From assembly GCA_037179515.1 (NCBI GenBank), contig JAXCGZ010005662.1, positions 268,501 to 332,500 on the forward strand: a DNA stretch of 64,000 nucleotides. Reading direction: 5' to 3'. Source of the DNA: Halocaridina rubra. Lineage: Eukaryota; Arthropoda; Malacostraca; Decapoda; Atyidae. Below the pieces are notes generated by a model, which searched no databases, was not told where the DNA came from, and saw only the letters and a program-made list of their open reading frames with translations. The position numbers and the translations under genes were made by a program. Positions within the stretch are counted from its first letter, which is position 1; the number at the start of each line of letters is the position of its first letter. This document shows positions 1-14,898 of the stretch, in pieces.

Positions 1-239
1 AGAAGTCCTTAAGGGGGTAGACTTTGTCAAGGCGGTATGCTGAGTAATTTTTCATGCACTAGATCAATTGTAAAATAGGATTTGTACACGCTTGGGATTT
101 AATAAGGGCAATAATGCCAAATTGCAGATTTCAAAGAGCAATGTTCAACAGTGAATATTACATCATAAACCCATCAACTACATAATCATCTCCAGCAAAT
201 TTGTACTTAAAAATAAACTATGGATGGCTATAAGACATC
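1..239. other. No recognised feature
   Basis: AT-rich sequence without a convincing exon, structured repeat or long reading frame. It lies directly upstream of the first short retroelement copy. Confidence 0.5.
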
Positions 240-472
240 ACAACAGCAGCCCATCGCGATAATACAGCTGAAAATGTATTTTACTTAAACAGGACTGTCC
301 AGGACAGTTCGATGTTAAGTCTTCCTTCAGTCAAGGTTATTTTTCTATGCCTAAATCATCACCGAATATTTGTGGATATTCGTTACACATCTCTTATTAT
401 CCCCTTCACTTCCGTCAAATCTCTACACTCATCTGTTTCTCATTACTTTATCTTTTCTTCGTGCCCAGGCCT

Positions 473-474
<2 letters not shown>
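240..474 (+). mobile_element. Short non-autonomous retroelement (LINE-end-derived), copy 1
   Basis: The copy contains the family hallmarks in order: GGACAGTTCGATGTTAA near the front, then CACCGAATATT, TTACACATCTCTTATTATCC, and the tail start CGTGCCCAGGCCTGG. The same blocks occur at 7437, 16622, 44918 and 54280, and at the two ends of the LINE at 54694-58139. The usual tail (GATGAGGGCTGTTTT...GGTGTCAC) is missing: the copy stops at a (GT)n run where a CR1/L2-like LINE begins, so it was either truncated or used as the landing site. Confidence 0.7.

Positions 475-504
<30 letters not shown>
473..504. repeat. (GT)n microsatellite at the LINE 3' end
   Basis: About 16 GT units separate the short retroelement from the 3' end of the CR1/L2-like LINE, which lies on the minus strand. 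On the LINE strand this reads as a (CA)n tail. Confidence 0.9.
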
Positions 505-506
<2 letters not shown>

Positions 507-579
507 TTACCTAATTGTGTTTACGGGAAAGAGCCCAAAGCTCGTATCTTCCCGTCTCCTGATCGGTCCCATTTTATAC

Positions 580-2179
580 TTAGTGATACTTATCATACCT
601 GTCCTTAAAACTATGGATTGAGATAGCATTAACCACCTCCTCGCTTAGCGAATTCCAATTATCAACTACTCTTACACTGAAAAAGTATTTCCTTACATCC
701 TGCGAAGAAGTTTTCTTACGAAGCTTCAAACTATGACCTCTAGTTCTAGAGCCAGCCATATCAAAATATTGATCCCCTATCCACTCTATCATAACCATGA
801 AGGAATTTAAAGACTGTCACCATATCCCCCCTCACTCTTCTAGCTTCGAGTGATGGTAAGTCTAATTCCCTCAGCCTCTCATCATAACTGAGATTGCGTA
901 TTTCTGGCACCAGTTTCGTGGCATGACTTTGAACTTTTTCAAGCTTAGCTATGTGCTTTTTCAAGTGCGGATTCCAAAAGGGGGCTGCATATTCCAGTTT
1001 TGGCCTCACATAGGTTACATAAATATTTCTGAACATTTCCTTGTCCATGTGCCTGAAGGCTACCCTTACATTTGATAAGAATGCATATGCTGCCCTTACT
1101 ATGCCATTTATATGTATTTCTGGAGACAAATCTGCCAGTATGTTTACTCCTAGATCTCTCTCATTTTCTGTCTCTTGAAGTTGTACTCCAGCCACCGAGT
1201 AGTCAAGCTTGGGCCTTCTTGCACTTGTATCCATTCTCATTACCTTACATTTTGAAGTATTGAATTTCATTAGCCACTTTTCTCACCACTCATGCAGATT
1301 ATTTAGATCCTCCTGAAGTTCTCTACCATTGTTCTCGTTTTTTACTTTCTTCACAATCTTTGCATCATCTGCAAACATATTCATGAATGAATTTACAGAC
1401 TCTGGTAGGTCATTTACATATACAAGGAACAAAAGTGGCCCTAAAACTGAACCCTGTGGAACTCCACTACTAACTCTTCTCCATTCAGACACTGAGTGTC
1501 TTACTCTAACCCTCTGTTCCCTTCCTTCTAAGTAAGTTTTTATCCATTCCAAAACATTTCCACCTATTCTAGCCATTGATTGCAGCTTCCTAATAAGTCT
1601 CCCATGTGGAACAGTGTCAAACGCTTTCTGGAAGTCTAGGAATATGCAATCTGCCCAGCCCTCTCTTTCCTGTAAGATTTGGCTTACCTCATCATAAAAT
1701 TCTAATAAGTTTGTTACTGTTGATCTACCTTCTCTGAAGCCATGTTGCCTCACTGACAAAAAGTTGAAGGATTCCAAGTGAAGAGAGATATGTTTCCTTA
1801 GTAGTTTCTCCATAACTTTGCAAACTATGCTAGTCAAGGAAACTGGTCTATAGTTCAGAGCCGTATCCCTCCTTCCCTTTTTGAAGATAGGTATCACATT
1901 TGCTTGTTTCCAGCATCTTGGAATCTCCCCCGACTCCAGTGACTCCTTAAATATGATACTTAGTGCCACTGATATTGTGTTTGCGCATTTTTTAAGCACA
2001 TGATGGGATATGTCATCGGGACCTGTAGCTTTATGAACATCTAAATCCATCAGCGCTTTGCATACCTCTGTGGCTGTAAGGTTGATGTTCTCTAATACCG
2101 GCCCTTGAGCTTCTATCACTGCAATCTGAGGGGGTGGGGTATTTTCTACTGTAAATACTGACTGAAACTCCTTGTTCAA
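580..2179 (-). pseudogene. LINE reverse transcriptase (broken)
   Basis: The frame from 2179 down to about 761 carries reverse transcriptase motifs in order: DISHHVLKKC, ANVIPIFKKG, NYRPVSLTSIVCKVMEKLL, QHGFREGRST, FLDFQKAFDTVPH, SSGVPQGSVLGPLLFL and the active-site box FADDAKIV. An in-frame TGA near 1280 interrupts the frame just after NNLHEW, and the same frame resumes with the C-terminal 'thumb' region (YVRPKLEYAAPFWNPHL). A frameshift near 770 moves the last 60 or so residues (VRKYFFSVRVVDNWNSL) into another frame. The role of the ancestral protein was to copy LINE RNA at a nicked target site. This copy cannot make a full protein. Confidence 0.85.
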
Positions 2180-2256
2180 TTCTTTGCAGATCTCTTCATC
2201 CGTCTCAGTGATGCTTCCATCCCCTCTCTTTAGCCTTAAAACCTGTTCTTTTACCT

Positions 2257-3292
2257 TCAGTTTTCCTCTGATAAAGCTGTGGAAAAGCTTGGGATTTTCT
2301 TTAGCCTATCTGGTATGTCCCTCTCATAGTCTCTCTCTGCCTCTCTCCTTTTACTTAGGTAGTCATTTCTTGCTCTTTTGTAGGTTTGCCAGGCATTTAT
2401 GTTTTTTCTCCTCCTATACCTTTTCCAGCATTTGTCTCTCCACTCCTTAGCTCTTTTACACCCATTATCGAACCATTTCTCTCTGGCATGAATTACACCT
2501 ACTTTGGTGACAGGTATGCAGCAATCTACTATCTTCCCATATTTCTCACAAAAGATGTCATACATTTCTTGTACAGATTTGTTGTAAAATAAGGTTCTCC
2601 AGTCAATAACTGCAAAAAGCTCATTCATTTTGATGTAATCTCCTTTCCGATAGTTCCTCCTCATGTCCTCAGTACCTCTACTCTCAGGAAGAATATCTTC
2701 AATGATATACTCCATCAACAACACACAGTGGTCACTCTTTCCAATTGGTGGTTCATACTCAATTTTTTCAATATCCAACACATTATCTGTGAACACTAAA
2801 TCAAGTAGTGATGGCTCATCCCCATCCCTGGCCCTTGTTGGTTCCATTACATGTTGGTGTAGGAAATTCCCTTGTACGCAATCTAGGAATCTTGCCCCGA
2901 ATGAGTCCTCACCACTGTGTGGGTCAAGATTTATCCAATCTATCTCTTTATGATTAAAGTCTCCCATAATCAAAATCCTACATTTTTTTCCCGTGCCATG
3001 TTAACAACTGAGTTTATGACTTCAATAGTACCTATATGACTTTCCTCATAAACTTCAAGCCTATTTTGGTTCCTTGGTGGGTTGTATACAACAGTTATTA
3101 TAATGCTCTCTGACCCAGTATTTATGCGAGCAACAAGAAATTCCTTGAACTCACTTTCTATAGCCAAGTTTATTTCTTCGACTTGAATCCTTTCACTTAT
3201 GAGCAGTGCTATCCCTCCACCAGTCCTCTCAGATCTTTCAACCCTTAGTATTCTGAAACCCTTAGGAAAAACTGTGACACTGTAAAATAAGG
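2257..3292 (-). pseudogene. LINE apurinic-like endonuclease domain (broken)
   Basis: Two overlapping minus-strand frames carry the endonuclease/exonuclease/phosphatase fold: GGGIALLISERIQVEE upstream, then MGDFNHKEIDW (catalytic D and N) and GKSDHCVLL (catalytic D-H pair). A frameshift near 2970 separates the two parts, and another near 2300 disconnects this domain from the reverse transcriptase. The N-terminal part of the domain is absent because the insertion is 5'-truncated. Confidence 0.8.
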
Positions 3293-3342
3293 TGTGTGTG
3301 TGTGTGTGTGTGTGTTTGTGTGTGTAAAAAAACACACACACA
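3292..3342. repeat. (GT)n then (AC)n around the LINE 5' junction
   Basis: A GT run with one T interruption is followed by an A-rich spacer and (AC)n. It marks the truncated 5' end of the LINE, so GT repeats bracket the element. Confidence 0.9.
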
Positions 3343-3350
3343 ATTATCAT

Positions 3351-6300
3351 CTATGATTAAAAAGATATAAATCATGGGTCCTGACAAAGTTGACAGTTTC
3401 GGTCATATTGAATCAGGAGTGTATTCTGGAACCAATCCCAAATCCTCTTTACAACTAAATTTTAAATACAACTGAACTAGGTATCATGAATATCTATAAT
3501 AACCTTCTACTGCAAAAACATAATGCTGTACGTGTAACATATTATCATCGAAACAGTGTCTGGCAAATGGTTTATGTAAAAAATGCATATCATATTACTG
3601 ACTAACAGGACCATATCATTGTAAGTATGTCATTCCTCTCCACAATATGAACTACCTAACTGCAAAAGGAAGCAGAAAATCACTTGGAGAGTGCTATATA
3701 AATAAATCAAGATCTCAGTATAAAACTTCGTAATGCTTTAAGCCAATAAAATGCTTAATTATATATAATTATCTACTATATTTACATATTACAGTTATTG
3801 ATCAATATGTTGAAATATCCTAAACTTGCTGGTACTGCAATATGCATTAGAATATTCTAACTTTTACAAAGAGAATACTACAGTATTAAATCATCGCAAA
3901 AAACATTAACTACGTAAAATCATTACTGCCACACACAATATAATATCAACAGGTTACAGCCAATATTCATCTTATAACATAACATTACTTTCAATCCCAG
4001 GTGATAAATAATCACAAGAAAGAAGCAATTAATTGCTTATTTCATTGGTTAATCCTATCAGATTTCCTTCAGGGAAATCTAAAAATCATTGTTTCAAGGT
4101 TGATTATGAAAAGGCATTTATAACTTACAATGTTCTCCAATCTACTGAAACAATGCTGTCCACTTTACTCAGCAATCTTCACACAGTATATTACATACCT
4201 TTAGCAGCAATACCATATAATGTGAGGTAACAAAAACAGCCTTTTTTATATAAAAAACATATAAACTAAATTTCACTGCTTAAAGCGGACAAATAAACAA
4301 AAACATAATAGTACTTTTTATCTCATAAAAAATAAAAGGTCGAAATCAAAGTCACTGAATAACTTCAGACGAAGAAGTACAAAGTGGCTGACTGAGCAAG
4401 ATGTAAACACCACAAATGTGGGAAGCCTAACAATGGCTTAGAGGAAATTCTATTACAGCATACTCCTATTTAAATGCACTCGGTCATTCTCTTCCCTTTA
4501 AAGCTGAGGCCATAAAGAGCAGAAATATTAAATGTAAGATATCAGACGTGAAAGAATGGTTTAATTGTAATATATAATAATATATGTTAATTATATAAGT
4601 CTATACATCATCACTTAACCCAGAGATTGGTTAGGTTTTTGAAACAATCTCTTTTCTTATATGTGATAAAATAATAATAAACACTTACATAAAAGTTACT
4701 GCAAAATGCAAAATAATAATACTTGGCTAGTCAAGCTCTAAGCGAAGCTATTAATACAATGAAAAATACTTCACTACGAGATTCTGTAAGATATTTACTG
4801 AAATATATTGTAAGATATACACAATAACATGCAGCTTCTTGTTAGAATTGGGTTGGCAGTGATATGAGCAATTCACCCTACACCCAAAATATAGGAAAAC
4901 GTCATGATGAAGTAAGAAACTTCGGTATTTTACCAGGTACACACTGATGGAAGATTTTGAATAGAGAAATACTAATGAAAAGTTGAATTTCAATCTAATA
5001 TCTTCTTCTAACTAGGAAATAAAATTGAATATGAAGGATTTAGTGTCATGAGATAAAATATTGAACAGGAATTATGAATATCACAACTCATCTGATGACA
5101 CACAAAATTTTAATTTGTGAGCTCCTCATACAGTGAATATAAATACAGGAATAATATTTCTAATTGAAATAAATAAGATATGCCATACAAGGACTTTAGT
5201 CAGTGCTTATAAAAATACAATCTTGCAATAAATAAGGACAAGAACATATTCTATTCGATGTAATGGTTAAATTGAACATTTAAATTTATTTGTTATATGA
5301 AATATATGATCTATGATAACAATATAAAAAAAGGCTTTCTTTGTATCCGAATGAACATCTATGAGGGCCATGACATTTTCGGTTAGCTTATTTTCAACTA
5401 AAAGGAAACAAAAATAGTATTAAGGAAGTTGTTGCATTACATACTATTGCCACTTCCCTACTGTCCATGCCATTAGGTCAATTTTTAAATGTTTTTCATA
5501 GAATTTATACAGTCAGTTTGCCTCTCATCAGTATAAAAAAAAAAGCATTGATAAAGCCAAAAATATATACAGGTATTTAAATATGGAGTAATGATAATGA
5601 CACAAGCCATTGGGATTATCATCAGTGTGTTTAAACAGAATTTTACTATTACTTTTAATACTATATAAGAAAAATTAGAATATTATGAAAGGCAATAGTC
5701 TTTAACAATGGAAATCACACCATTATCTCATCAACCCTATACTCATCTTCATGGAATAATTGCCCATAACAATACCAGAGATAACGGACGTAAAGGTATA
5801 CAGTATATCAAACCGAAATAAATTCATAAGTAACTACATTTATAACTATCATATACCAAACCGAACTAACCAAATTCATAAATAACTACATTTATAACTA
5901 TCATAGATTAAATGAACTGTAAATGGAATTACCAACATCCTTTGAGGGAATACTTATTACAGTACCATTATTTAGACTGTCTAGCTTAAACTTCTAATCC
6001 TCATTAAAAGATGCTATGCTTAACTTAAACAACTAGGTCTGGATAACTAAATGCAAGAAGAGAACTATATGAATACAAGTAAAGCATAATTAAGTGAATA
6101 ATTTTCTTACATATCCTTATAGTTTGTTAATTTACCCTTTATTTAATCAATGTGCAGTGACATAGATCCGGGATCCAGATTCTTTTCTCATATGGCTTCA
6201 ACAACACAAGTTCATATTCATTTTTACTGGAGGCTTACCAAAAATTAATAGTGATATATAATATAAAGTCTCAGTCTCATTTATCTAAACAGGGCGGCAA

Positions 6301-7436
6301 TTGGAAAATCTTACTCTGCTGTTAGTAGAATTAAATAAGAAAACCACATACTGGTCTTGAGTCTACCGGTTGCTGAGGCCCTGGTAGGATCCAAGATGGA
6401 ACACTTCCAGAGGAATGATTGGGTATTATATGCTTACACTATATATTTAACAGGATACTGAAAAAATCTGGTTCTGCTCCTAGTCAACCCTGCAGGGTGC
6501 TTTAGTGCACTGTCTCATTACAAAATGAGAAGTAATGCACAGGATTAAGGACACTTGACGAAAATGTCTTAAATATACTAAATCGAAAGCATATCCTGTC
6601 ATGAACAGGATATGGATATTATTATGCATTATACAATATCAATGACTACTGTAGTTAAATAGGAGGCCAATGGGAAATATAGTTTGCTGCTGATTCACCA
6701 AGAGACTAGTTATTAGCTATATGAGTCTTGGAGATGACTAAGCAATAAGCAGGTGCATGGGCAAGACTTTGAGAGGGATATTGGAGTACAAAACATATTT
6801 AACATGTATTCTTGGAATATTCTCTTTAATCACTTGTTCAACACACTGTCATTAAGTGTTTCTGATGAATGTGGGTTTTGTTCTCAGTGACTATTGTGGT
6901 TCAATAATGTTACCTCAAAAACAATACCGAGGTATCAACAGAAGTCAGAATGGCACTTGCCAAGACTTCAAGACTCCCTTACGATGACTTCATATAAAAT
7001 TAATGATTCTACTTTAGTTTACATGCACATAATAAATAATCACTAATTAACACAAACTTTTTCCTTAACATAATTCTTCTTAATCTCCAAGTCTGAGAAG
7101 CTCCTGGATCTAACCTCATCTAACCTTGATTTCTTTACCTATCCTTAGCGGAGATATAATATATACTATGAAGCCAATTTTAGGTAATGTTATAAATATA
7201 GCTTTTATGCTATGAAACATATGACAGTTTCTAAGAGACTTTTTACTGTGTAAATTTTCTTTTGGTGTGTTTAAAAAAAACACTAGTGTATTTTTTTTTT
7301 ATTTTGGACTTTTTCCGCCAATGACGTTATGGAGTGAGGTCAGGAGGAATTTCTCCTGAGAATGCAATAGCGTGATTTGAACCATATACCAGACAAATCA
7401 TATTTTTCATCATGAATAAAAATGAAATAAGTCTTA
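3351..7436. other. AT-rich stretch with no gene recognised
   Basis: Both strands hold only short reading frames with no recognisable domain. The only structure noted is the local duplication near 5805-5904. A long 3' UTR or intron of a gene outside the window cannot be excluded. Confidence 0.5.
5805..5904. repeat. Tandem duplication, about 50 bp, two copies
   Basis: The block with AAACCGAA...AATTCATAA and ACTACATTTATAACTATCAT occurs twice in direct succession (about 5805-5853 and 5854-5904) with a few substitutions and a short indel. Confidence 0.75.
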
Positions 7437-7712
7437 ATTTTCCTACACCTACATCCACACTGAATATTCTGCCATATTCATTACACATCTCTTATTGTCA
7501 ACTCACATCTGACAGGTCTCAAAGTTCTCCATTTCCATTCTCCTGGTTTTATTTTTAACATTATTAGATCTTCATTGATTTGACAAAGTCTTTTTCTTAT
7601 TTATCAATGTCTTATTTCTGTCTTCTCCTTAAGCAGCTACATTTCTATAATTTTTCATGGTACCCGGGCCCAATGACAATAAGTTTCGTTGCCTGTCTTG
7701 GTATCACTCAAA
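7437..7712 (+). mobile_element. Short non-autonomous retroelement, diverged copy 2
   Basis: The blocks CTACATCCACACTGAATATT, TTCATTACACATCTCTTATT and CACATCTGACAGG, and the tail GTACCCGGGCCCAATGA...TGGTATCAC, match the family seen at 54280-54575. A roughly 130-bp AT-rich middle part not seen in other copies and many substitutions suggest an old insertion. It lies 400 bp from the decayed LINE copy at 8111. Confidence 0.6.
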
Positions 7713-8110
7713 TAAAATACTTAATCTGGATTCTCTAGCTTTCCCGAAGTTGACTGGGAACTATTTGAAACAGCACAATCCATCATCTTTTGGAGGCAAT
7801 ATTTTTCAAAAGTAACTGAAAAATTATGACCAGAGTTTATAATTCACTGAATTCTTAGTGTGTAACTGGAATAAATAATAGGGTGCATTATCAACTTATC
7901 AGAATGAAATTTTCTCTCTTAAGCATTTGAAAATATCGTTAAGTTCTACTTTATAGAGAATTTACCCCCATCAAATAACATTATACCAAATAAAGTATCT
8001 GAGCATTTAGAGAAATGCGACATATTTAGTAAAGTCCCTACCAATATGGTGTCATTGTGGTTATTAATATAACTAATTTTGTACTGTATATACCTATATG
8101 GCATTATGGT

Positions 8111-10064
8111 AGTTTTATTCTTATGACTGTGACACCAGGACAGGCAAAAACTGCCCTAATCAAGAAAGGCCCGGGCATGAGAAAACACCAAGACAAAGGA
8201 AAAGAAAAAGGATAAGGACAAGGCAGATATGATGTAATGTCACACAAAGGAAAACAACAGACAGAAAAAACATTCAAAGTACAGAGGACCCAGAGATATG
8301 GAGAACTAGACCCTAAGATGACGATAAATCTGCTTTTTGAAGGATGATAGGTAATAAGAATTAGGAAAGACAGAAGGAGGCAGAGAGTTCCAGAGTCTGG
8401 AGGTAGATGAGAAGAAGCAGTCGCTGCACCGACCAATCCGCGAGTTACAAATCTCCACATAGTAACTGTGAGATGAGTCCACATGGCGAGTGTTACGCGG
8501 CCTCAGCAGTTGTGGAGGGATTCAACTCACCAACTCATCAGAGCGGCAATGGAAGTAGTAGCGATAGAAAAGAGAAAGGGAAGATACCTTACGCCGAAGA
8601 GAGAGAGAATCCAGATTAGAAGTAAGAGAAGGATCATTAATAAGTCTGACTGCCTTAAATTCAACCCTATCAAGGAGATAAGTATAAGAAGAAGCACCCC
8701 AGATGTGTGAGCAGTATTCTAAGCAAGGTCGGATACGACTTTTATAAATTTTAAGTACAGTATCTGTAAAGAGGAAAAGTAATGACGAAAATGAAACAAA
8801 ACCCCCAAATTTTTGGATGAAGATTTAGAAATTTGGATTATGTGATTCCTCCAAGACAAGTTAGAGGCTATATGGATTCCTAATATGTTGATAGAATTAG
8901 GAGGGTAAATTTAGTTAGTTTCAAAGACAATAGGGTTATCAGGATGAGAAGATAAAGAGATAAGCAGAAACTGTGTCTTGGAGGCATTGAATTTAACTAT
9001 ATTTTGAGTGCCCCACTCAGATACCCTCTGCAAATCGGAGTTGAGAGTAGAAGAAAGAGTGATACGACACTGATTACAAGTAGCAGATGAAGGTTGAGAA
9101 GAAAAGGCAGAGGAAAAGTGAAGGATAGAATCATCAGCAAAGGAATGAAGAAGAGAGGAAGATGGGGATTGTAGAATATCATTGATGAAGAGAAGGAATA
9201 GAGTAGGTGAAAGAGCAGAGCCCAATGGAACACCACTGGTAACAGAGAAAGGGCTAGATGTTGCACCATTAACAACTACAGATATAAAACGGTCAGTAAG
9301 AAAACTGGAAATCAGATAACAGTAGAAGGGGTACAGCCATAGGCAGGGAGTTTGGCCAACAGAGCCTTGTGCCAGACTCTGTCAAAAGCCTTAGAGATAT
9401 CAAGGGCGACGACAAAGGATTCCCCATAGTTCCTCAGAGAAGATGACCATACATGAGTAAGATGGGGCAGGAGATCACCAGTGGATATTGCCTTGCGGAA
9501 GCCGTACTGGCGATCAGAGATCACCAGTACGTTTCAAGAAGTGAGAATTGAGCAAAGTTTTGAAAACTTTAGCAATAGAGGAGGTTAAGGCAATAGGTCA
9601 GTAGTTAGAAGGAATAGAGCGGTCACCCTTCTTAGGAACAGGTTAAACTAGAGCATGCTTCCAAGATGAAGGATAGATACTGGTTGACAGAATGAGGCGA
9701 AAAAGACGGAAAAGCACGGGAGCCAGTTCATCGGCAAACTCCTTAAGGAACCTTGCAGGTATACCATCGGGACCAGATGCCTTGTTCGTCTTTAGCGAGC
9801 GAAGAACCTTATGAACTTTGCATGAAGAAAGGATAAGGGAGGGCATAGGGTTAGCGAGAGGTAAAGATTGAGGTACAGGTGCATCGGAGTCATTTACAGA
9901 AGAGTTGGCAGAAAAATGAGAGTCAAAGAAGTGGCTTTGTCTGTGGAAGAGCACACTATGGAACCATGAGAACGAATGAGAGGGGGAATGCTTGAGTTAC
10001 ATAAATTTTTGGAGTAGTTTTTGGCTAAGGACCAGAAGGATTAGTCAGTGGGAGAGGAGTTAAG
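8111..10064 (-). mobile_element. Jockey-like LINE, 5'-truncated decayed copy
   Basis: This is a minus-strand relative of the LINE at 54694-58139. Its 3' UTR (8111-8400) includes the complement of GGTGTCAC and GCCCGGGC. Recognisable blocks follow in order towards the 5' end. The homology stops abruptly at about 10064, within the region between endonuclease and reverse transcriptase of the longer copy, which is the usual 5' truncation of target-primed insertion. Multiple stops and frameshifts break the reading frame. Confidence 0.85.
8407..9954 (-). pseudogene. Reverse transcriptase of the decayed jockey-like LINE
   Basis: Fragments in different minus-strand frames read in order: KVHKVLRSLKTNKASGPDGI (about 9830-9770), DRQYGFRKAISTGDLL, VALDISKAFDRVWHKALLA (about 9400-9350), GSALSPTLFLLFINDIL, the active-site region SFADDSILHF (about 9140) and LVKFNA-type C-terminal sequence. 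They match the intact-looking copy at 54951-57944. The endonuclease is missing and the frames are interrupted, so no protein is expected. Confidence 0.85.
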
Positions 10065-10137
10065 AAGTTTTTAGTCTGCAATATCAGCAACCCCCAGTTG
10101 AGGTCATGTAAGTACAAAACATTGAAATTGTAGTAAA

Positions 10138-10740
10138 TAATAACTTTCACTCTCTCAACTAGTGAAATAAAAATACAAAGAGTTGTAAAAACATATAACA
10201 CAATTACAACACATTAATTTCAATTATGAACTCGTTTCTTAACAGCATTTAAACTTACCTAACCCGATATAAGATATTTCATGATATATTTTTTCTAAGA
10301 GGGAGTGTAAAAGTGGACATACATAAAAAAAATACTTAAAACAATCTACAACAATTTCAATTCTCATCCTTTTTTTTTTTTAACTGGATGGTGAACTAAC
10401 CAACTAAACATATCCTGGCCTAACATATTTTATGAGGTTTTCCTAACTAGGGATGTGAATGTAGACATTCACCAAATGCTTACTTTCACACCCACAATGC
10501 ATGAAATGAAAATACAAAGATTTAAAAAAAGAAAAATAGCTTAAACTAATAATGATTTCAATGATCAACTCGTTTCTGGACTGGGTTACAAGTCACCTTA
10601 ACAAACCTAAAATAATAAATTTCAGATTAATTTTCCTGAAGGAGGGGATGGTAAAAATTAACGGATTTACATAATGGTCTTATTTTTGGGGTATATGTTT
10701 ACTTTCACACCTCCAATTAGGAAAAAAAATGTCAGGAAAT
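10138..10740. repeat. Diverged tandem repeat, period about 340 bp
   Basis: Blocks around 10145-10330 recur in the same order around 10484-10670: ACTTTCAC, TGAAATRAAAATACAAAGA, TTTCAATNATNAACTCGTTT, CTTACCTAACC/CTTAACAAACC and GAGGGNNTGTAAAA. A third start (ACTTTCACACCTCC) is visible near 10691. The copies are clearly related but diverged. Their origin is unknown. Confidence 0.55.
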
Positions 10741-12326
<1,586 letters not shown>

Positions 12327-12489
12327 GGATCAATAAATGTGTAGGATAATTAGTTCAATATAATTAGAAATTTATATAAATGTAAGAATTAAAAATGGTA
12401 ATTTTACTCAACGGCAGAGTTCCCATCTCCAAAATAATAACAAAAGTGATACAATATAACTAAGCATTCAAATTGTGTGTATGCTTCAC

Positions 12490-12724
<235 letters not shown>

Positions 12725-12779
12725 TCTATGAGATTGAGAGAGATAATACAAATATTGTTGTCCTGATCCCCTAATGGTT

Positions 12780-14876
12780 CTACAGCCCATTAAACTCTGT
12801 CTTCTCTGTAATTAATGAAGGGTTGAGGTAGGCGAAATTGGCCATGAAATTTGGATAATGCAACGAACGAAATGGAATTTGAGATGAAAAAAAAGACAGT
12901 ATTGTTTTTCCTGAATTGACTTTTGGATATATTTTGACATTAGCATTCATGTTGCTACTCCGAATAACGTGACCTGACCCGCGCTTTACGGTAGGCATTC
13001 CACGGGTTTGATATTAGGTCATATTTGTTTTTTATCTTTGATATTCTGTTTTTATATTGTCTCACATTAAATTTTATTATATATACATTACTCTACGTAA
13101 AAGGGATTTTGTTTATGCCGAACAAGTACAGTATACACGAATTTGTCACCCATTCTTGTTTTTTTTATTTTATTTAACATTAATTTTTTTTCTTCTTGTT
13201 CTCTGATATGGACTATAATTAATAAGCCCTCGCAAGTTTTAGCTACTTCATGTATATCTATCACCCACATATTTAGGAGGTACTACTTACTTTTCTCAGT
13301 TAAGTTGAACTTTTTAAAAATTTCATTTTTGGTAACTAACTAGACCTGATCTGCACTAAACTAACCTACGTGAGATTCATTATTGAATTTAATGTAACGT
13401 TAGATTAATCTACAAAAAAATATGATCCAAAAATAAGCAATTGACCTTTTTTATCGCTATAAAGAGATTGCTACACAGATGTATTAATTTATGCTTCTAG
13501 ACTCTGGTCATAGTACAGTTGTACCTCATTTTACAAAGTTATTTATTTCCATTGTGCCCTGCATGCAATATAAAAAACTGCGTAAGTTCAAGACTCTTCA
13601 ATGAATTGTCTATATTTTGCATGTTACTTATGACCAAACCCTGTTTACTTTATATCATGCATAGCTTTCTGGACTGTACTTAGACTTCACTGAATACAAT
13701 ATAAATTTATGAAAAAACAGAACAGTAATTGTTATAATGTATTTTTAGGGAAAAGAAAAATTAATTTTTATTTTTGTTTATTATATTCAAAGTGCACATT
13801 TTAAAAGTGCACTATTGAAATTCATGTAAGATGCGGTCTCACTGTACTTAGTAATTAGTCGTAAAGTATAGGTTTCATTACCAGTTTATAATTACAGTGA
13901 GAATCTCGTATCACTCAAGTCATGTTCCCATAGTATCATCCCATGGTTGGACAACTTCCAGCTGAGATTGAACACGTTTAAGGAATGAAAGTGCTGCTAA
14001 TACTTTTATTTGATGGTGATTAACTTGAAAGAGCCTACTTCTCGAGGACCTCGACATATTCTGCATAGTTTTCTTGTGTTTACCCTGTAATCTCAATATA
14101 TGGATTGAAATGATAAATAAGAAAATAGTTTTGTTTTTTTTTTAACTAAGTCATACCTAAAACTTCGGCTGCAACAATACCAAAGTCATGCTCAGGGGCT
14201 CTTATATTATTTATATGATAGTTCTGTGTCTAAATCAAGGTGGCCTTCATTGATACTAGGTTCATCATATTTTTTTAAACTAAGTTTTATTCATATTGTC
14301 CATTTCTTTTAACTCCTTAGCAGTATCTGCCTAATTTTACAAATCACAGGACCCTTATCTGAGAGATAACAACACCTTATTGCAAGAAACTGTTTGAGAG
14401 AGCGAATGAAAGTTCTTTTAGTGGTGCCCACCCACACTCACAATTCTTAAACCAATAAAAGTAAAAATTTCAACATATCCTTGTCCGCAAGTCAGTATAA
14501 GGTAAAGATGCATATTTCCCTCCCATTTTCACTCGGCTCTAGCGATTTTGATATTCCAGTCGGAAGATATTTTGGAAAGTATTTTCGATGATAGGTAGTT
14601 CTTGAGAGTTATAAAGAATGCATTTACTTATGTAGGGTAAGTATCTAATATGAGCATTTTTAACCAAGTCTGTTTTAAATTAGGTTGCATTATGTTTTCT
14701 TAAGAACTGGAGTTGATATTTTGTAATTTTTCTTTGTAAACTTTAATAAGTTATTATTTAATTCGACACTCTTAACATCAGCTTTGGCTTTACTGAGGTA
14801 ATTTTAAAATAATACTGTACTTGAAAAAACGGAGGCTTGCCATTGTATATCCATCCATTTAGATTTTTTATTTTCA
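12780..14876. other. Region upstream of the LRR-like gene
   Basis: No recognisable exon or transposon. Non-coding 5' exons and the promoter of the gene starting at 14899 should lie here or further upstream, but no element can be assigned. Confidence 0.4.
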
Positions 14877-14898
14877 GATATAATCACTTTAGTTAACA

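Larger units (their letters stand above)
505..3292 (-). mobile_element. CR1/L2-group-like LINE, 5'-truncated and decayed
   Basis: A non-LTR retrotransposon on the minus strand with its 3' UTR at 505-580, reverse transcriptase at about 580-2180 and endonuclease at about 2250-3290. It is truncated inside the N-terminal part of the endonuclease. (GT)n runs abut both ends (473-504 and 3292-3324). Several frame breaks and at least one in-frame stop show it is dead. The clade call rests on the style of the C-terminal region (the 'RATKL/ERLRELDLPSLEARR' type seen in CR1/L2-like elements) and on a single-polypeptide EN-RT order. A phylogeny was not possible. Confidence 0.8.

Noticed and set aside
1329..2953. 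Plus-strand frames of 60-96 codons across the first LINE
   Set aside because: They are shadows of the minus-strand reverse transcriptase and endonuclease, with no domains of their own.
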